Assembly: GCA_900321965.1 (NCBI GenBank) | Contig: ONYA01000019.1 | Location: 1 to 43,549, forward strand | Source: an uncultured Prevotellaceae bacterium | Lineage (GTDB): Bacteria; Bacteroidota; Bacteroidia; Bacteroidales; Bacteroidaceae | Direction of reading: 5' to 3' | DNA: 43,549 bases | Shown here: piece after piece, positions 1 to 9,541 of the stretch | How the letters are laid out: each line of letters begins with the position of its first letter | How positions within the stretch are numbered: the first letter of the stretch is position 1 | Translations under genes and position numbers: made by a program | Notes under the pieces: model-generated | Database searches by the model: none | Told to the model about the DNA's origin: nothing | Seen by the model: only the letters and a program-made list of their open reading frames with translations

Positions 1-291
1 GGCCCAGAAATCATCAACCTGAATCCACTTCTCAGGATCTTCAATGCCTGCATCAACCTCGTCCATGTCGGCCTCTATCTCAGCCACCCGCTGCTCGAAT
101 ACCTCCGGATCATCGGTGTAGAATCCGAATGTTTCCAGAGGAATACGATCTATCTTCTCTGCCTCTTCGTCCACATAAGTGATGCCAGAATGGCCAAACT
201 CCCGTGTGGCGTAAGCAACAGCAGGCTCAGCAGCCGTCATACAGCCAAAGTCGTCCTCTTCTTCCATTACTGGGTATCTCTTTTCTTCCAT
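1..291 (-). CDS. Small acidic hypothetical protein, 3' end beyond window
   Basis: An open frame of 97 codons runs from ATG at 291 to the left edge without a stop, so the C-terminus is missing. The product begins MEEKRYPVMEEEDDFGC and is strongly acidic, with many Glu and Asp and no signal peptide or membrane segment. A well-formed Bacteroidetes promoter lies 60 bp upstream on the same strand, which supports a real gene. I do not recognise the family. Small acidic proteins of this kind are common in Prevotella and Bacteroides genomes, and no function is assigned. Confidence 0.65.
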   Translation of the reverse strand, partial: MEEKRYPVMEEEDDFGCMTAAEPAVAYATREFGHSGITYVDEEAEKIDRIPLETFGFYTDDPEVFEQRVAEIEADMDEVDAGIEDPEKWIQVDDFWA

Positions 292-350
292 ATTCACAAA
301 TTCTATATAAGACCGCCCGCCGCCCACGAATGGGCTGTCAAGCGATGGTG

Positions 351-381
351 CAAAGATACGAATAAGTGAGCAAAGAACAAA
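351..381 (-). promoter_or_regulatory. Bacteroidetes-type promoter for the acidic protein gene
   Basis: On the minus strand a TATCTTTG box (351-358, consensus TAnnTTTG) is preceded after exactly 19 bp by TTTG (378-381). This matches the Bacteroidetes -33/-7 arrangement. It implies a 5' leader of roughly 50 nt before ATG 291. Confidence 0.7.
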
Positions 382-821
382 ATAAAAAGACGACTTTTTT
401 ATTTTTTCTTTCGTAATCGCGTAGTGCTTGCTACCCGCTCGGCTCTGCTGCTTATTCGAGCGTCAGCGAGTCTTAAGATAGGGACGCAAGAACGTAAGTA
501 TCTAAGACGAAAGTCCAACGATATATTGCCTCCAAAAATTTTTTTTGAGAAAAATCCACCACTTCCACCACTTTTCATGTTATCTATCTGTAAATAAAGA
601 GGTTAAGTAGTGGTGGAAATAACAGTTTTATTACCACCTTTCCACCACTTCCACCACTTTTACCACTTCCAACACAGCGCCTGTGGTTTCCTGCGAAAAC
701 GTTCCAACGGCCTTGGAACGATATTCCAGCGACCATGGAACAATAATTTGCGGCTGCGGAGCAAAATTTTACGGTCTGTAAAAATTGTATCCTACTTCCT
801 TATTTTTACGACCACAGATTT

Positions 822-937
822 AACCCAAATCGGTCATTAGAACGAATTAGTTCTTATTTTCTGTCTTTTCATGCCATAGCAGTATTTCTTTTGGCATCTT
901 GCTGGCATAGTCTTTTTTCTAATGACCGATTTGGGTT
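822..937. repeat. Perfect 21-bp inverted repeat with 74-bp spacer
   Basis: The left arm at 822-842 (core AACCCAAATCGGTCATT) is the exact reverse complement of the right arm at 917-937. The 74-bp interior is AT-rich and encodes nothing recognisable. It could be a small non-autonomous element (MITE-like), a large hairpin or a bidirectional terminator. There is no flanking gene or U-tract to favour the terminator reading. Confidence 0.6.
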
Positions 938-1145
938 TAACAGATGACACAGATTAAAGTGGCTAAAGCCACGATTGTTTATGATTAAACAGATTGGCTT
1001 CGCTTATTAATCGGCGGCTTCAGCCGCAGAAATCCATAGAGATCTGTGCAATAGCATGAACAATGCGCAGCCAAAATCTGTGTCATCTGCGAAATCTGTG
1101 GTAAAAAACACTTGCAAATATCATTTTGGCGGTAAGAAGTGCCGA

Positions 1146-1224
1146 TTTTCATCACTTTTTCGTCATTTTTCCGTCGTTTTTCTATCACTTTTCGTCGCTT
1201 TTTTATCGTTTTTTCGTCACTTTT
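1146..1224. other. Eight helically phased T-tracts, predicted curved DNA
   Basis: T-tracts of 4-6 bases lie at 1146-1149, 1156-1160, 1166-1170, 1177-1181, 1189-1192, 1199-1204, 1209-1214 and 1221-1224. Their centres are 10-11.5 bp apart, close to one helical turn. Phased A/T tracts are the classic cause of intrinsic DNA curvature. What the bend serves here is not evident. Confidence 0.6.
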
Positions 1225-1446
1225 GCCAGATTTCCACCACTTCCACCACCATTTCCACCACCGTCAAATAGATGTATATCAGATGTTTAGAAGAAAAGTG
1301 GTGGAAGTGGTAATAAAATCACAAAAAAAATTGTGTAGCGTCAACTACCGCAGAGAATTGCGGACGAATCATACATATTTTTAATGCCCTACCCTCTTGG
1401 AAAAATTTGTGAGATAAATAAGATAGTCGAAAACAGGGAAACATCG

Positions 1447-1454
1447 TACCTTTG
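1447..1454 (+). promoter_or_regulatory. -7 box of esterase pseudogene promoter
   Basis: TACCTTTG (TAnnTTTG) lies 31 bp upstream of the ATG at 1486. No TTTG at the expected 19-21 bp upstream is visible, so only the -7 element is claimed. The promoter appears to have outlived the gene it served. Confidence 0.5.
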
Positions 1455-1485
1455 CAGCGCAAATAACAATCAAGCTAAAACTACA

Positions 1486-2423
1486 ATGAGAAAACATTTA
1501 CTTCTTGCCCTGTTTCTAATCGGGGCACTGACGGGAGCCTGAATGCCGCCGACATTCCCCTGTTCGTGGGCGAGACGGTCAGCCAGGCTGAGAAGGGTTC
1601 CTGCTGGTACCACAACACGGTCATTGCCAAGGTGCCCAATGTCATCCCCAACTCCTACGTTATCCCCTCCACCAACTGTCCGCAGAAGGGCGACGGTCTG
1701 CACTTCACACCCCAGGGCTACCGCATCATGGGCACCCGCTACGCCAAGCAGGCCCTGAAAGTGTTAGGTGTGGAGGCCCAGATTGACGACCCTGCCATGC
1801 CTACCGGCACGATGGAGATCGACAAGCGCTTCACCAGCCTCGATGCCATCGGCACCACGCCATTCGCCATCGTCGACGAGCAGTTGGAGAAGGCCATCTA
1901 CGGCACCGACAACCAGAACTTAGACTTCGACATCTATGCCAATGCGTTTGCCGACGCTAACACAAGCTATCTCTTCAAGCTGCAAAAGGTGACTGGCGGC
2001 TATCTGCTGCGCCTCATCACGCCGGGCGGTACGGAGTACAGCATCTGGGGCAGTCCCGGCTACCTGAACGGTTTCTCGACACAGGTAGACTGCAGCTTCA
2101 TTCTCGGTCTGAACAACCAGAACGGTCAGGACGTCAAGGACGGTGCCCTGTGGGACATCCAATATGTGGACGGCAAGGGCTTCACGCTGAAGAACCTCTA
2201 CACGAAGAAGTACTTGAAAGACAACCTGTCGGCCAAGTACGACGACCCCACCTACTTCTCGTTCTGCACGCTGCGCTATAAGACAACGGGCGTTGGCACT
2301 GTGCTGAATAAGAAAGAAGTGAACAACCAAGAGACCTACGACCTCAGCGGACGTCGCGTCGACAGCCGCAACCTGCACCCAGGTCTCTACATCCGCGGCG
2401 GCAAGAAGATCTTACTGCCGTAA
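1486..2423 (+). pseudogene. SGNH/CE6-like carbohydrate esterase, internally deleted
   Basis: The gene opens with an intact signal peptide (MRKHLLLALFLIGALTGA, 1486-1539) that runs into TGA at 1540-1542. Immediately after, in another frame, sequence resumes as NAADIPLFVGETVS and continues open to 2423. That part resembles the end of a CE6/DUF303-type SGNH esterase: GDGLHFTPQGYRIMG holds the catalytic Asp-x-x-His block. A beta-rich C-terminal domain and a Prevotella tail (YDLSGRRV...GLYIRGGKKILLP) follow. The N-terminal part of the SGNH domain, with the nucleophile Ser, is missing. The simplest reading is an internal deletion of a few hundred bases or more with a frameshift at the junction near 1540. 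Translation from ATG 1566 would lack both the signal and the nucleophile. The intact gene may have acted with the nearby pectate lyase on acetylated pectin or xylan. Confidence 0.7.
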
Positions 2424-2445
2424 TAACGCCACACCTACCCCACTC

Positions 2446-2488
2446 GAGGCCGTATAGTCATCACCAACAGGTGAGACTATACGGCCTC
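2446..2488. terminator. Bidirectional hairpin between convergent genes
   Basis: A 14-bp perfect stem (GAGGCCGTATAGTC at 2446-2459 with its complement at 2475-2488) encloses a second CACC/GGTG stem. It lies between the plus-strand esterase remnant and the minus-strand HAD gene, whose stop codon it overlaps. The flanking U-tracts are weak. Confidence 0.65.
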
Positions 2489-3265
2489 AAAATGTCGGAG
2501 GGCATTGAGCAAACCGTCATCGTCAACCGATGACGTGACGTAGTCGGCCTGACGCTTCAGCTCGTCGATAGCGTTGCCCATGGCGACGCCGATGCCCGCC
2601 TGCAGTATCATCGAGGTGTCGTTGCCGCCGTCGCCGAAGGCCATGGTGCGGCTGACGTCGAAGCCCTCGTGACGGGCCATGGCGAGGATGCCCTTCCCCT
2701 TGTCGGCACCATTGGCGGTAATGTCGGTGAACTCCGGATGCCAGCGTCCCGAGACGCACTGCGGCAGGCGTGCCATCAGCTGCGGCTCGTAGTCGGCGGG
2801 GAAGAAAGGCGTCAGCTGCAGGATGTCCTGCTGCAACACCACGTCCAGGGGCGATGCCTTGTCGAGGTTCTTCACGGCCAGCATCTGGCGGAAGATGCGG
2901 TCGACGTCTCCCGTGGGGTCGAGCACGGACACGTCCTTCCGTCCTACGACGATGAGACTGTAGCCCTTCTCACGAGCGTCGTCCACACACGTCATGACAT
3001 CGTCCTTGGCGATGGGCTGGCAGCACACCATCTCGTCGCCGACGTAGCATAACGCGCCGTTTGTGGTGATATAGCCATCTATGAGGTGCTCTATGGCGCC
3101 GAGGTTGGTGATGATAACCGGCGGCCGCCCCGTAGCGATGTAGACGCGCGAGCCGTTGGCCTTGGCCTGCGTCAGGGCGAGGATGGCCGATGGCGGTATC
3201 TCGTGGGTCTTGAAACTCACGAGCGTACCGTCGATATCGAAGAATAATGCGTATCTCTGTGCCAT
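2477..3265 (-). CDS. HAD superfamily Cof-type phosphatase
   Basis: This is a 262-residue soluble protein of the Cof/YbjI type of haloacid dehalogenase-like hydrolases, which dephosphorylate sugar phosphates and other small phosphometabolites in the cytoplasm. Motif I is FFDIDGTLVS (residues 8-17, nucleophile Asp10 and acid Asp12). GRPP is near residue 47. The C-terminal motif IV FGDGGNDTSMI binds Mg2+. The size fits the family (about 260-280). The gene starts 7 bp after the pectate lyase gene on the same strand and is probably co-transcribed with it. The exact substrate cannot be read from the sequence. Confidence 0.9.
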   Translation of the reverse strand: MAQRYALFFDIDGTLVSFKTHEIPPSAILALTQAKANGSRVYIATGRPPVIITNLGAIEHLIDGYITTNGALCYVGDEMVCCQPIAKDDVMTCVDDAREKGYSLIVVGRKDVSVLDPTGDVDRIFRQMLAVKNLDKASPLDVVLQQDILQLTPFFPADYEPQLMARLPQCVSGRWHPEFTDITANGADKGKGILAMARHEGFDVSRTMAFGDGGNDTSMILQAGIGVAMGNAIDELKRQADYVTSSVDDDGLLNALRHFEAV

Positions 3266-3272
3266 AGTCTGC

Positions 3273-6233
3273 TTACTTCACCACCCTGATGACACCGTCG
3301 ACGACGTACAAGCCCCTAATCGGCTGGCTGACGCGCTGTCCCTTCATGTTATAGACCGGCCGGCGCCGCTTCGCACGGCGGTCGGCGACATCGGCAATGG
3401 CCGTTGGCGCCTCCACCTCGACGTCGGTCTCCTCGATGACCCAGCGCAGACGGGTGCGGTCGGCATGGGCGCTGAAGAACTCCAGCTGGCCGGTGCCGTC
3501 GGCTTCGGCGACACCGATGTTAAACAGGCGGTTGCCGGCCTCGGTAGCATCCATGAAGAAGGCCATCTTGCCGTTGTCGTTCTTGGCATAGTAGGGACGG
3601 ATGGCTACGGGCTGGGCCGACAGCGTGTTCTCTATCTGGAGGTAGGAGCCTGTTGCCAGGTTACGTGCCCGCACATAGCCGCCATCAGCAGGCTCGAAAG
3701 CCCACAGGGCAGCAGGGTCGCTCAACAGCGGGTCGGTCTGACCGCCGTTGATGGCATTGTCTGACAGTCCGACGCGGAAGATGAGCCGGTCGGCTGCCCC
3801 ACCCGTCGCTTTGACGGCATAGAGATAGCGGCGCTCCGTCGACGTGTTGGCATCGGCATCGCGCGCACCGGGGTGCGTACCGTAACTGTAAATGCTGTAG
3901 GCCATATCGGCAGAAAAGCCCTCGAAGGTGTAGATGCGCGTATCGCTGAACGCCGCGATAGCGCTGTTCAGGGCAGCCACCTGCGCGTCAATCTCCTCCT
4001 GCGAGGTCTGCGCGCTGACGCCGTCGGCAAAAGTCTGTGCGGCATTGATGGCGTTCATCAGGGCGTTCAGGGCTGCCGTAGGATAGCCTAAGGTGACGTC
4101 GGTCAGGGCGTTCTTTGCCAACTGCTGTGCGCTCTCCAACGTTGTGTTGAACTTAGCGAGGAACACCGTAACCAACGAGGCGTCAATCTCGACGAACGTG
4201 AAGACCATGTCGGCACGGTCGAACGTGCCCGAGCCCCAGAACCAGTCGTCGACGAAACCACGGGCACGGATCTGCATATTGTTGCTCGCCGCACTGTTGA
4301 TGCGGTACATCGACACCTGGCCGTAGAGAACCGACTGCGACGGCTGCTGGTCGCCGGTGTAGTTGATGGTGAGCACCGTCGGCGTGTTGCTCATGCCGAT
4401 GCGGTCGGCACCGCCGATAGCGGCATTACGGTCGGCGATATACGCCTTGCTGCCGTAGTTACGGATATGGAAGCCGCCATCAGTGGGCGTGATGACCCAG
4501 AGCAGTGCGGGGTTGTCCCACAGGTAGTCTTCTGTTGTGCCGAGTGTGCCGTTGTCGTTGAAGGTAAGATACTTGGGTATGCCTTGCAGCGTAGTGCCGG
4601 AGTTATAGGGGACGGTGGCGTAGCTGACAATGCGGTAGAGCTTACCTTCAACGGGCACAAAAGGGTTCATGCCTGCACGTGTGCCGCCACCGGGGCGCAT
4701 GAACTCGTCATTTACCGACACCGTGGCCGAATAGAGTGACTCGACACCGTCGGTGCCGATGGTCTTCATGCGGAAATAGTAGATCTTGTCGGCCGTCAGC
4801 CCCGTCACCGTCGTCTCCGTGGCATTGCCCGGCAGGCGCTGTATCTCCGTGAACGTCTTGCCGTCCTCCGACTGCTCCACGACGATGGCCACGGCCGTCG
4901 CGGCCTCGCCGTTCAGCCACGTCAGCCTGGCCGTGGTGGCGTTGGTCAGCTTGGCCTCGGGGTTGGTGGGGTACATCAGGTAGCTGCTCTTCTGAGCCAG
5001 ACTGTTGACGTAGTGCTCAATGTTGGTATAACCGCCGCCCAGGGTGTAGGCATTGGCATCGTTGGCGTTGACGCTCAGTCCGTTGGCCTGTTCCCAGTCG
5101 TCGGGCATACCGTCATTGTCGGTGTCCTTCGGCTTCGGTCCGTTGGCCACGTTGCCGATGCCGCCGACGTTATCCTCGTTGGCAATGAAAGCGCCCTTCG
5201 TGCCGAGCGAGGTGAGCTGCTCCAGGATGCGCTTGTCGTGGACGTCACGCACACGGGAGGCGCCGACGTGGTCGACGATGGTATGGTAAGCCTGCTCGGC
5301 CGTCTCGACGTTCATGGGGTGCTGCGTGCTGAAGTTTGGGTTCGCCATCGCCGTCGCCGAGTGGTGGTCGGTGATGAGCGTTCCGTTGAGCTGGCCGTCG
5401 CAGTTGCCGTCAAAGTAGTTGCCGGTGCTGTACATGTGGTCGGTCTCCGTCCACTGGTCGAAGTACTTCGCCGAACCGTCGGGACCGGCGATGAAGTAGT
5501 TGTTCATCAGGTCCTGGTAGTTGTTGCCGGCAGAGTGGCCGCCCACCACACCGTTGGCGTAGTTGTAGACCACGTTGTTGTAATACTGCACCGAGCACTT
5601 CATCTTAGGGTTGCGGCTCTTGTTGTCGGCCCACAGACAGTGGTGGATGGTCCAGTTGCGCGTACCGTCGGTGATGGCACCAAAGCGCTGTGGTTCAATA
5701 CCTTCGGCGTTGATGCAGTACTGCCACGTCACGTTGTTGGCATCCTTGATGTGGACGTTGTCCCATGGTCCCCACGACACCGAGCAGTGGTCCATGATGA
5801 AATTCTCGCAGTTGTCGAGCGTCAGCGTACACTTGCTGCTGTTGACACTCTTGCCGCCACGCATACGGACATAGCGCATGATGACGTTCTTCGCCCCCGT
5901 GGCGATGACACGGCCACCGTAGACGGTGATGCCCTCGCCCGGTGCCGTCTGTCCGGCGATGGTGACGTTGCTGGCAATGGTAATGCTCTTGCCCGTAATG
6001 TCGATGACGCCGCCCACGTCGAAGACGACGAAGCGGTTGGGCTGGCTCACGGCGTCGGCCAGCGACCCTGTGCCGGCAGCGTTCAGGTTCGTGACGTGTA
6101 CCACCTGGCCGCCACGGCCACCGCTGGCGTAGGCGGCATAGCCCTCAGCGCCGGGGAAAGCCAGCTGCTGCGAGCGGCCTTCCGTTGCGATGCCCATAGC
6201 GAGCATCGCCATAAGTATCAGTCGGATTTTCAT
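3273..6233 (-). CDS. Secreted multidomain family 1 pectate lyase
   Basis: I start the gene at 6233 because MKIRLILMAMLAMGIATEGRSQQ is a normal signal peptide. The longer frame to 6341 would run through the rpsJ terminator. The 986-residue product opens with a PL1 right-handed beta-helix (about 25-310: FPGAEGYAAYASGGRGG, then TIAGQTAPGEGI, VSWGPWDN and NKSRNPK). These enzymes cleave polygalacturonate by beta-elimination with Ca2+. A DTDNDGMPDDWE calcium-loop segment, a fibronectin III-like domain (about 430-510), uncharacterised beta domains and a FIVAR-like helical segment follow. The protein ends in the tail PVYNMKGQRV...GLYVVDGVIRVVK, a variant of the C-terminal signature of the other secreted proteins here. 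It is probably exported to the surface for pectin use. The gene sits where rplC is expected after rpsJ. Confidence 0.9.
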   Translation of the reverse strand: MKIRLILMAMLAMGIATEGRSQQLAFPGAEGYAAYASGGRGGQVVHVTNLNAAGTGSLADAVSQPNRFVVFDVGGVIDITGKSITIASNVTIAGQTAPGEGITVYGGRVIATGAKNVIMRYVRMRGGKSVNSSKCTLTLDNCENFIMDHCSVSWGPWDNVHIKDANNVTWQYCINAEGIEPQRFGAITDGTRNWTIHHCLWADNKSRNPKMKCSVQYYNNVVYNYANGVVGGHSAGNNYQDLMNNYFIAGPDGSAKYFDQWTETDHMYSTGNYFDGNCDGQLNGTLITDHHSATAMANPNFSTQHPMNVETAEQAYHTIVDHVGASRVRDVHDKRILEQLTSLGTKGAFIANEDNVGGIGNVANGPKPKDTDNDGMPDDWEQANGLSVNANDANAYTLGGGYTNIEHYVNSLAQKSSYLMYPTNPEAKLTNATTARLTWLNGEAATAVAIVVEQSEDGKTFTEIQRLPGNATETTVTGLTADKIYYFRMKTIGTDGVESLYSATVSVNDEFMRPGGGTRAGMNPFVPVEGKLYRIVSYATVPYNSGTTLQGIPKYLTFNDNGTLGTTEDYLWDNPALLWVITPTDGGFHIRNYGSKAYIADRNAAIGGADRIGMSNTPTVLTINYTGDQQPSQSVLYGQVSMYRINSAASNNMQIRARGFVDDWFWGSGTFDRADMVFTFVEIDASLVTVFLAKFNTTLESAQQLAKNALTDVTLGYPTAALNALMNAINAAQTFADGVSAQTSQEEIDAQVAALNSAIAAFSDTRIYTFEGFSADMAYSIYSYGTHPGARDADANTSTERRYLYAVKATGGAADRLIFRVGLSDNAINGGQTDPLLSDPAALWAFEPADGGYVRARNLATGSYLQIENTLSAQPVAIRPYYAKNDNGKMAFFMDATEAGNRLFNIGVAEADGTGQLEFFSAHADRTRLRWVIEETDVEVEAPTAIADVADRRAKRRRPVYNMKGQRVSQPIRGLYVVDGVIRVVK

Positions 6234-6249
6234 ATCATTCTGGTATTTG

Positions 6250-6288
6250 AAAAAACGGCGTACCCGGGGATACCTCGGATACGCCGTT
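6250..6288 (-). terminator. Intrinsic terminator after rpsJ
   Basis: On the minus strand AACGGCGTA (6280-6288) pairs with TACGCCGTT (6254-6262), and the transcript then runs into six U (6250-6255). The loop can pair further (CCG/CGG). It ends the rpsL-rpsG-fusA-rpsJ transcript before the pectate lyase gene. Confidence 0.8.
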
Positions 6289-6312
6289 GTTAATATTGGC
6301 AGATTCAAGGTA

Positions 6313-6618
6313 CTATACCTTGATCTCAACCTCGACACCACTGGGGAGTTCGAGCTTCATCAGGGCGTCGACGGTCTTGGCGGTCGAGCTGTAGATGTCG
6401 ATCAGACGCTTGTAGTCTGACAGCTGGAACTGCTCACGAGCCTTCTTGTTGACGAAGGTAGAGCGGTTGACGGTGTAGATACGCTTGTGGGTGGGAAGGG
6501 GGATAGGACCGCTGATGATGGCACCGGTAGCCTTGACGGCCTTCACAATCTTCTCGGCTGACTTGTCGACCAATTTGTGGTCGTAGCTCTTCAGCTTGAT
6601 ACGAATTTTCTGACTCAT
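6313..6618 (-). CDS. rpsJ: 30S ribosomal protein S10
   Basis: The 101-residue product matches S10 along its full length ([18 protein letters not shown] at the start; [18 protein letters not shown] in the middle; [12 protein letters not shown] at the end). S10 belongs to the 30S head and, as NusE, takes part in antitermination with NusB. The gene is last in the str-type operon here. In most bacteria it is followed directly by rplC and the rest of the S10 operon. Here a terminator and a pectate lyase gene follow instead. Confidence 0.98.
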   Translation of the reverse strand: MSQKIRIKLKSYDHKLVDKSAEKIVKAVKATGAIISGPIPLPTHKRIYTVNRSTFVNKKAREQFQLSDYKRLIDIYSSTAKTVDALMKLELPSGVEVEIKV

Positions 6619-6651
6619 TGTCTTTTAATGTTTAATATTAATTTAATGTAA

Positions 6652-6688
6652 GGAGGCCGCTAAAGAGTCATTTGCTCAGCGGCACTCC
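6652..6688 (-). promoter_or_regulatory. Hairpin in the fusA-rpsJ spacer
   Basis: In the 130-bp spacer, GCCGCT/AGCGGC plus GGAG/CTCC arms (6652-6661 with 6678-6688, one bulged base) form a stable stem without a U-tract. It could stabilise mRNA or attenuate rpsJ. The rest of the spacer is simple AT-rich sequence with ACTCTTCACTATTCACT-like repeats. Confidence 0.35.
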
Positions 6689-6748
6689 GTTATTTTACTT
6701 TTCACTCTTCACTATTCACTGTACACTAGCGAAGCGATAAGCGAGCGC

Positions 6749-8878
6749 TTACACGAGGTCGGCGCGGCCCTTAACCTCCTCCAGCACCGTCTTGGCGATA
6801 GCGCTTGAGAGCGGTGCGTGGTGGCTGTACTCCATAGAGCTGGTAGCACGACCAGAGGTGATGGTACGCAGAGCGGTGACATAGCCGAACATCTCTGACA
6901 GGGGCACCTTAGCCTTCACGACACGGGCACCGCTGCGAGCCTCGTCCATACCCTCTACCTGGCCACGACGCTTGTTCAAGTCGCCGATGACGTCACCCAT
7001 GTTCTCCTCGGGTGTCACCACCTCGAGCTTCATGATGGGCTCCATCAGTACGGGCTTAGCCTGGGCGCAGACAGCCTTGTAAGCCATCTGGGCAGCAATC
7101 TCGAACGACAGCTGGTCAGAGTCAACGGGGTGGAACGAACCGTCGACGACGACAACCTTCAGCGAATCCATGGGATAGCCACCGAGGATACCGTTCTTCA
7201 TGGCAGCCTCGAAGCCCTTCTGGATAGAGGGGATGAACTCCTTGGGGATGTTACCACCCTTCACCTCGTTGACGAACTGCAGTCCGCCGTCCTTGGCGAT
7301 ATCCCAGTCGTCGTCCACAGGACCGACGTTGACGATAATGTCAGCGAACTTACCGCGACCACCCGACTGCTTCTTGTAAACCTCACGGTAGCCCATGACG
7401 GTCTTCGTGATGGCCTCCTTATAGTTCACCTGGGGCTTACCCTGGTTACACTCTACCTTGAACTCACGCTTCAGACGGTCGATGATGATGTCGAGGTGAA
7501 GCTCACCCATACCCGAGATAATGGTCTGACCACTCTGCTCGTCGGTACGAACGGTGAACGTGGGATCCTCCTCGGCCAGCTTAGCCAGACCGTTGTCGAG
7601 CTTGGCAACGTCGGCCTGAGACTTCGGCTCAACGGCGATAGAGATCACCGTGTCGGGGAAGGTCATCGACTCCAGCACGATGGGAGCCTCCTCAGCACAG
7701 AGGGTATCACCAGTGCGGATATCCTTGAAGCCTACGCCAGCGCCGATATCACCGGCGTCGATAGACTCCATGGGGATTTCCTTGTTAGAGTTCATCTGGA
7801 ACAGACGGCTGATACGCTCCTTCTTGCCCGAACGGGGGTTGTAGACGTAAGAGCCGGCCTTCACGCTACCAGAGTAGACGCGGAAGAACACCAGACGGCC
7901 CATATACGGGTCGGTGGCAATCTTGAAGGCGAGGGCCGATGTGGGCGCATCCTCAGAAGGCTCACGATCTTCCTCCTCGTCGGTATTGGGGTTGGTACCC
8001 TTGATCACATCGACGTCGACAGGAGCGGGCAGGAAGGCGCAGACGTAGTCGAGCAGGGGCTGTACGCCCTTGTTCTTGTACGAAGAGCCGAGCAGCATCG
8101 GTGTACACTGCATAGCGATGGTACCCTTGCGGATAGCAGCGATAATCTCCTCCTCGGTGATAGAGGTGGGATCGTCGAAGTATTTCTCCATCAGGGCCTC
8201 GTCGTACTCAGCGGCAGCCTCGAGCAGCTTGTTACGCCAGTCGTCGCACTCTGCCTGCAGGTCGGCGGGAATCTCCTCGATGTCGTACTCAGCACCCATC
8301 GTCTCGTCATGCCACAGGATAGCCTTCATCTTGATCAGGTCTACCAAGCCCTTGAAGTTCTCCTCAGCGCCGATGGGCACCTGGATAACGACAGGGTTGG
8401 CACCTAGGATGTCCTTCATCTGCTGTACAGTCTCGAAGAAGTCGGCACCCGAGCGGTCCATCTTGTTCACATAACCGATACGCGGCACATTGTACTTGTC
8501 GGCCTGACGCCATACGGTCTCAGACTGAGGCTGCACACCGTCGGCAGCCGAGTAAGTAGCCACGGCACCGTCGAGCACACGCAGTGAGCGCTCCACCTCA
8601 GCGGTGAAGTCAACGTGTCCCGGAGTATCAATGAGGTTAATCTTGAACGTCTTTCCGTTATAGTTCCAGTTACATGTGGTAGCAGCCGACGTGATAGTGA
8701 TACCACGCTCCTGCTCCTGAGCCATCCAGTCCATGGTGGCGGCACCGTCGTGTACCTCACCAATCTTGTGGGTCTTACCCGTGTAGAACAGGATACGCTC
8801 CGATGTGGTCGTCTTACCGGCATCGATGTGAGCCATGATGCCGATGTTACGCGTCAAATGCAAATCTTGTTTTGCCAT
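6749..8878 (-). CDS. fusA: Translation elongation factor G
   Basis: This is a 709-residue GTPase that drives translocation on the ribosome. The G1 motif [10 protein letters not shown] (about 16-25), the switch region [12 protein letters not shown]3 DTPGHVDF and G4 NKMD are all intact, and domains II-V follow to the end. The length is standard for Bacteroidetes EF-G. The gene lies 32 bp downstream of rpsG and upstream of rpsJ in the expected str order. No fusidic-acid resistance substitution was sought in detail. Confidence 0.98.
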   Translation of the reverse strand: MAKQDLHLTRNIGIMAHIDAGKTTTSERILFYTGKTHKIGEVHDGAATMDWMAQEQERGITITSAATTCNWNYNGKTFKINLIDTPGHVDFTAEVERSLRVLDGAVATYSAADGVQPQSETVWRQADKYNVPRIGYVNKMDRSGADFFETVQQMKDILGANPVVIQVPIGAEENFKGLVDLIKMKAILWHDETMGAEYDIEEIPADLQAECDDWRNKLLEAAAEYDEALMEKYFDDPTSITEEEIIAAIRKGTIAMQCTPMLLGSSYKNKGVQPLLDYVCAFLPAPVDVDVIKGTNPNTDEEEDREPSEDAPTSALAFKIATDPYMGRLVFFRVYSGSVKAGSYVYNPRSGKKERISRLFQMNSNKEIPMESIDAGDIGAGVGFKDIRTGDTLCAEEAPIVLESMTFPDTVISIAVEPKSQADVAKLDNGLAKLAEEDPTFTVRTDEQSGQTIISGMGELHLDIIIDRLKREFKVECNQGKPQVNYKEAITKTVMGYREVYKKQSGGRGKFADIIVNVGPVDDDWDIAKDGGLQFVNEVKGGNIPKEFIPSIQKGFEAAMKNGILGGYPMDSLKVVVVDGSFHPVDSDQLSFEIAAQMAYKAVCAQAKPVLMEPIMKLEVVTPEENMGDVIGDLNKRRGQVEGMDEARSGARVVKAKVPLSEMFGYVTALRTITSGRATSSMEYSHHAPLSSAIAKTVLEEVKGRADLV

Positions 8879-8910
8879 TGTCTCTTTACCTTAATTACCT
8901 TTGTTGATGA

Positions 8911-9387
8911 TTAGAAACGGAAGTGGGCGAAAGCACGGTTAGCCTCAGCCATGCGGTGCATATCCTCCTTACGCTTGAAGGCACCACCCTGATTGTTGAA
9001 GGCGTCCATAATCTCAGCAGCCAGCTTGTCGCTCATCGACTTGCCGCTACGCTTGCGTGCAAACTGAATCATGTTCTTCATCGAGACACTCTCCTTACGG
9101 TCGGGACGAATCTCGGTGGGAACCTGGAACGTAGCACCACCGATACGGCGGCTCTTCACCTCCACCTGCGGGGTGATGTTGTCGAGAGCCTGCTTCCAGA
9201 TTTCCAGAGCTGACTTCTCGTTGTCCTTCATCTTCTCCTTTACGGTGTTGAGGGCATTGTAGAAAATCTCGTATGACTTCGACTTCTTGCCGTCGAACAT
9301 GAGGTGGTTTACGAACTTTGACACCTTCTTGTCATTGAACACGGGATCCGGCAGGATCACACGCTTCTTAGGTTTTGCTTTTCTCAT
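8911..9387 (-). CDS. rpsG: 30S ribosomal protein S7
   Basis: The 158-residue product is S7, a primary 16S rRNA-binding protein that nucleates 30S head assembly. [17 protein letters not shown] at the start, [16 protein letters not shown] in the middle and the C-terminal [10 protein letters not shown] are typical. It lies between rpsL (154-bp spacer) and fusA (32-bp spacer). Confidence 0.98.
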   Translation of the reverse strand: MRKAKPKKRVILPDPVFNDKKVSKFVNHLMFDGKKSKSYEIFYNALNTVKEKMKDNEKSALEIWKQALDNITPQVEVKSRRIGGATFQVPTEIRPDRKESVSMKNMIQFARKRSGKSMSDKLAAEIMDAFNNQGGAFKRKEDMHRMAEANRAFAHFRF

Positions 9388-9541
9388 TTTTTTGTTTGAA
9401 TGATTTTTGTCTGCTTGGGGGCTGTTCTTGCACGTTCTTCAACGCTCGCTCTTGAGCATTTACTCAACCTTTATAACACTCCAGCAAAACGGATTTGTTT
9501 CTTTTTCTTTGATTGGCCGTCTGACCATCTCCGGTCAGTTC

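Larger units (their letters stand above)
555..1310. repeat. CCACCACTT-type direct and inverted repeats
   Basis: Copies of TTCCACCACTTCCACCACTT occur at 555-575, 639-668 and 1231-1262. Inverted copies occur at 610-619 (pairs with 639-648) and 1298-1310 (pairs with 1237-1249). The clusters flank the inverted repeat and the phased T-tracts. The function is unknown. Confidence 0.6.
382..1446. other. Non-coding region, about 1.1 kb, repeat-rich
   Basis: No convincing gene is present. Short open frames here are low-complexity (runs of His, Phe, Ser, Thr) and follow the CCACCACTT and CGTCACTTTT repeats rather than coding patterns. The stretch holds a 21-bp inverted repeat (822-937), two GC-rich hairpins (959-972 and 1014-1027), CCACCACTT-type repeats and phased T-tracts. 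Phrases of the type 'aatctgtgtcatctgcgaaa' near 1076-1100 resemble dispersed intergenic sequence seen in Bacteroidales. This may be a degraded element. Confidence 0.6.

Noticed and set aside
5013-6293. Long plus-strand open frame of 426 codons
   Set aside because: It lies opposite the pectate lyase gene, which has clear domains. The product is Val/Asp/His-rich without any family pattern, as expected of an antisense shadow.
6234-6341. N-terminal extension of the pectate lyase into the rpsJ region
   Set aside because: It would place 36 extra residues before a perfect signal peptide and run through the rpsJ terminator; the start at 6233 is preferred.
7130-8407. Plus-strand open frame of 425 codons
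   Set aside because: Antisense shadow of fusA, which is intact and conserved.
9521-9538. Terminator after rpsL
   Set aside because: The 6-bp stem (CTGACC/GGTCAG) has no U-tract on the minus strand, and rpsG follows in the same operon.
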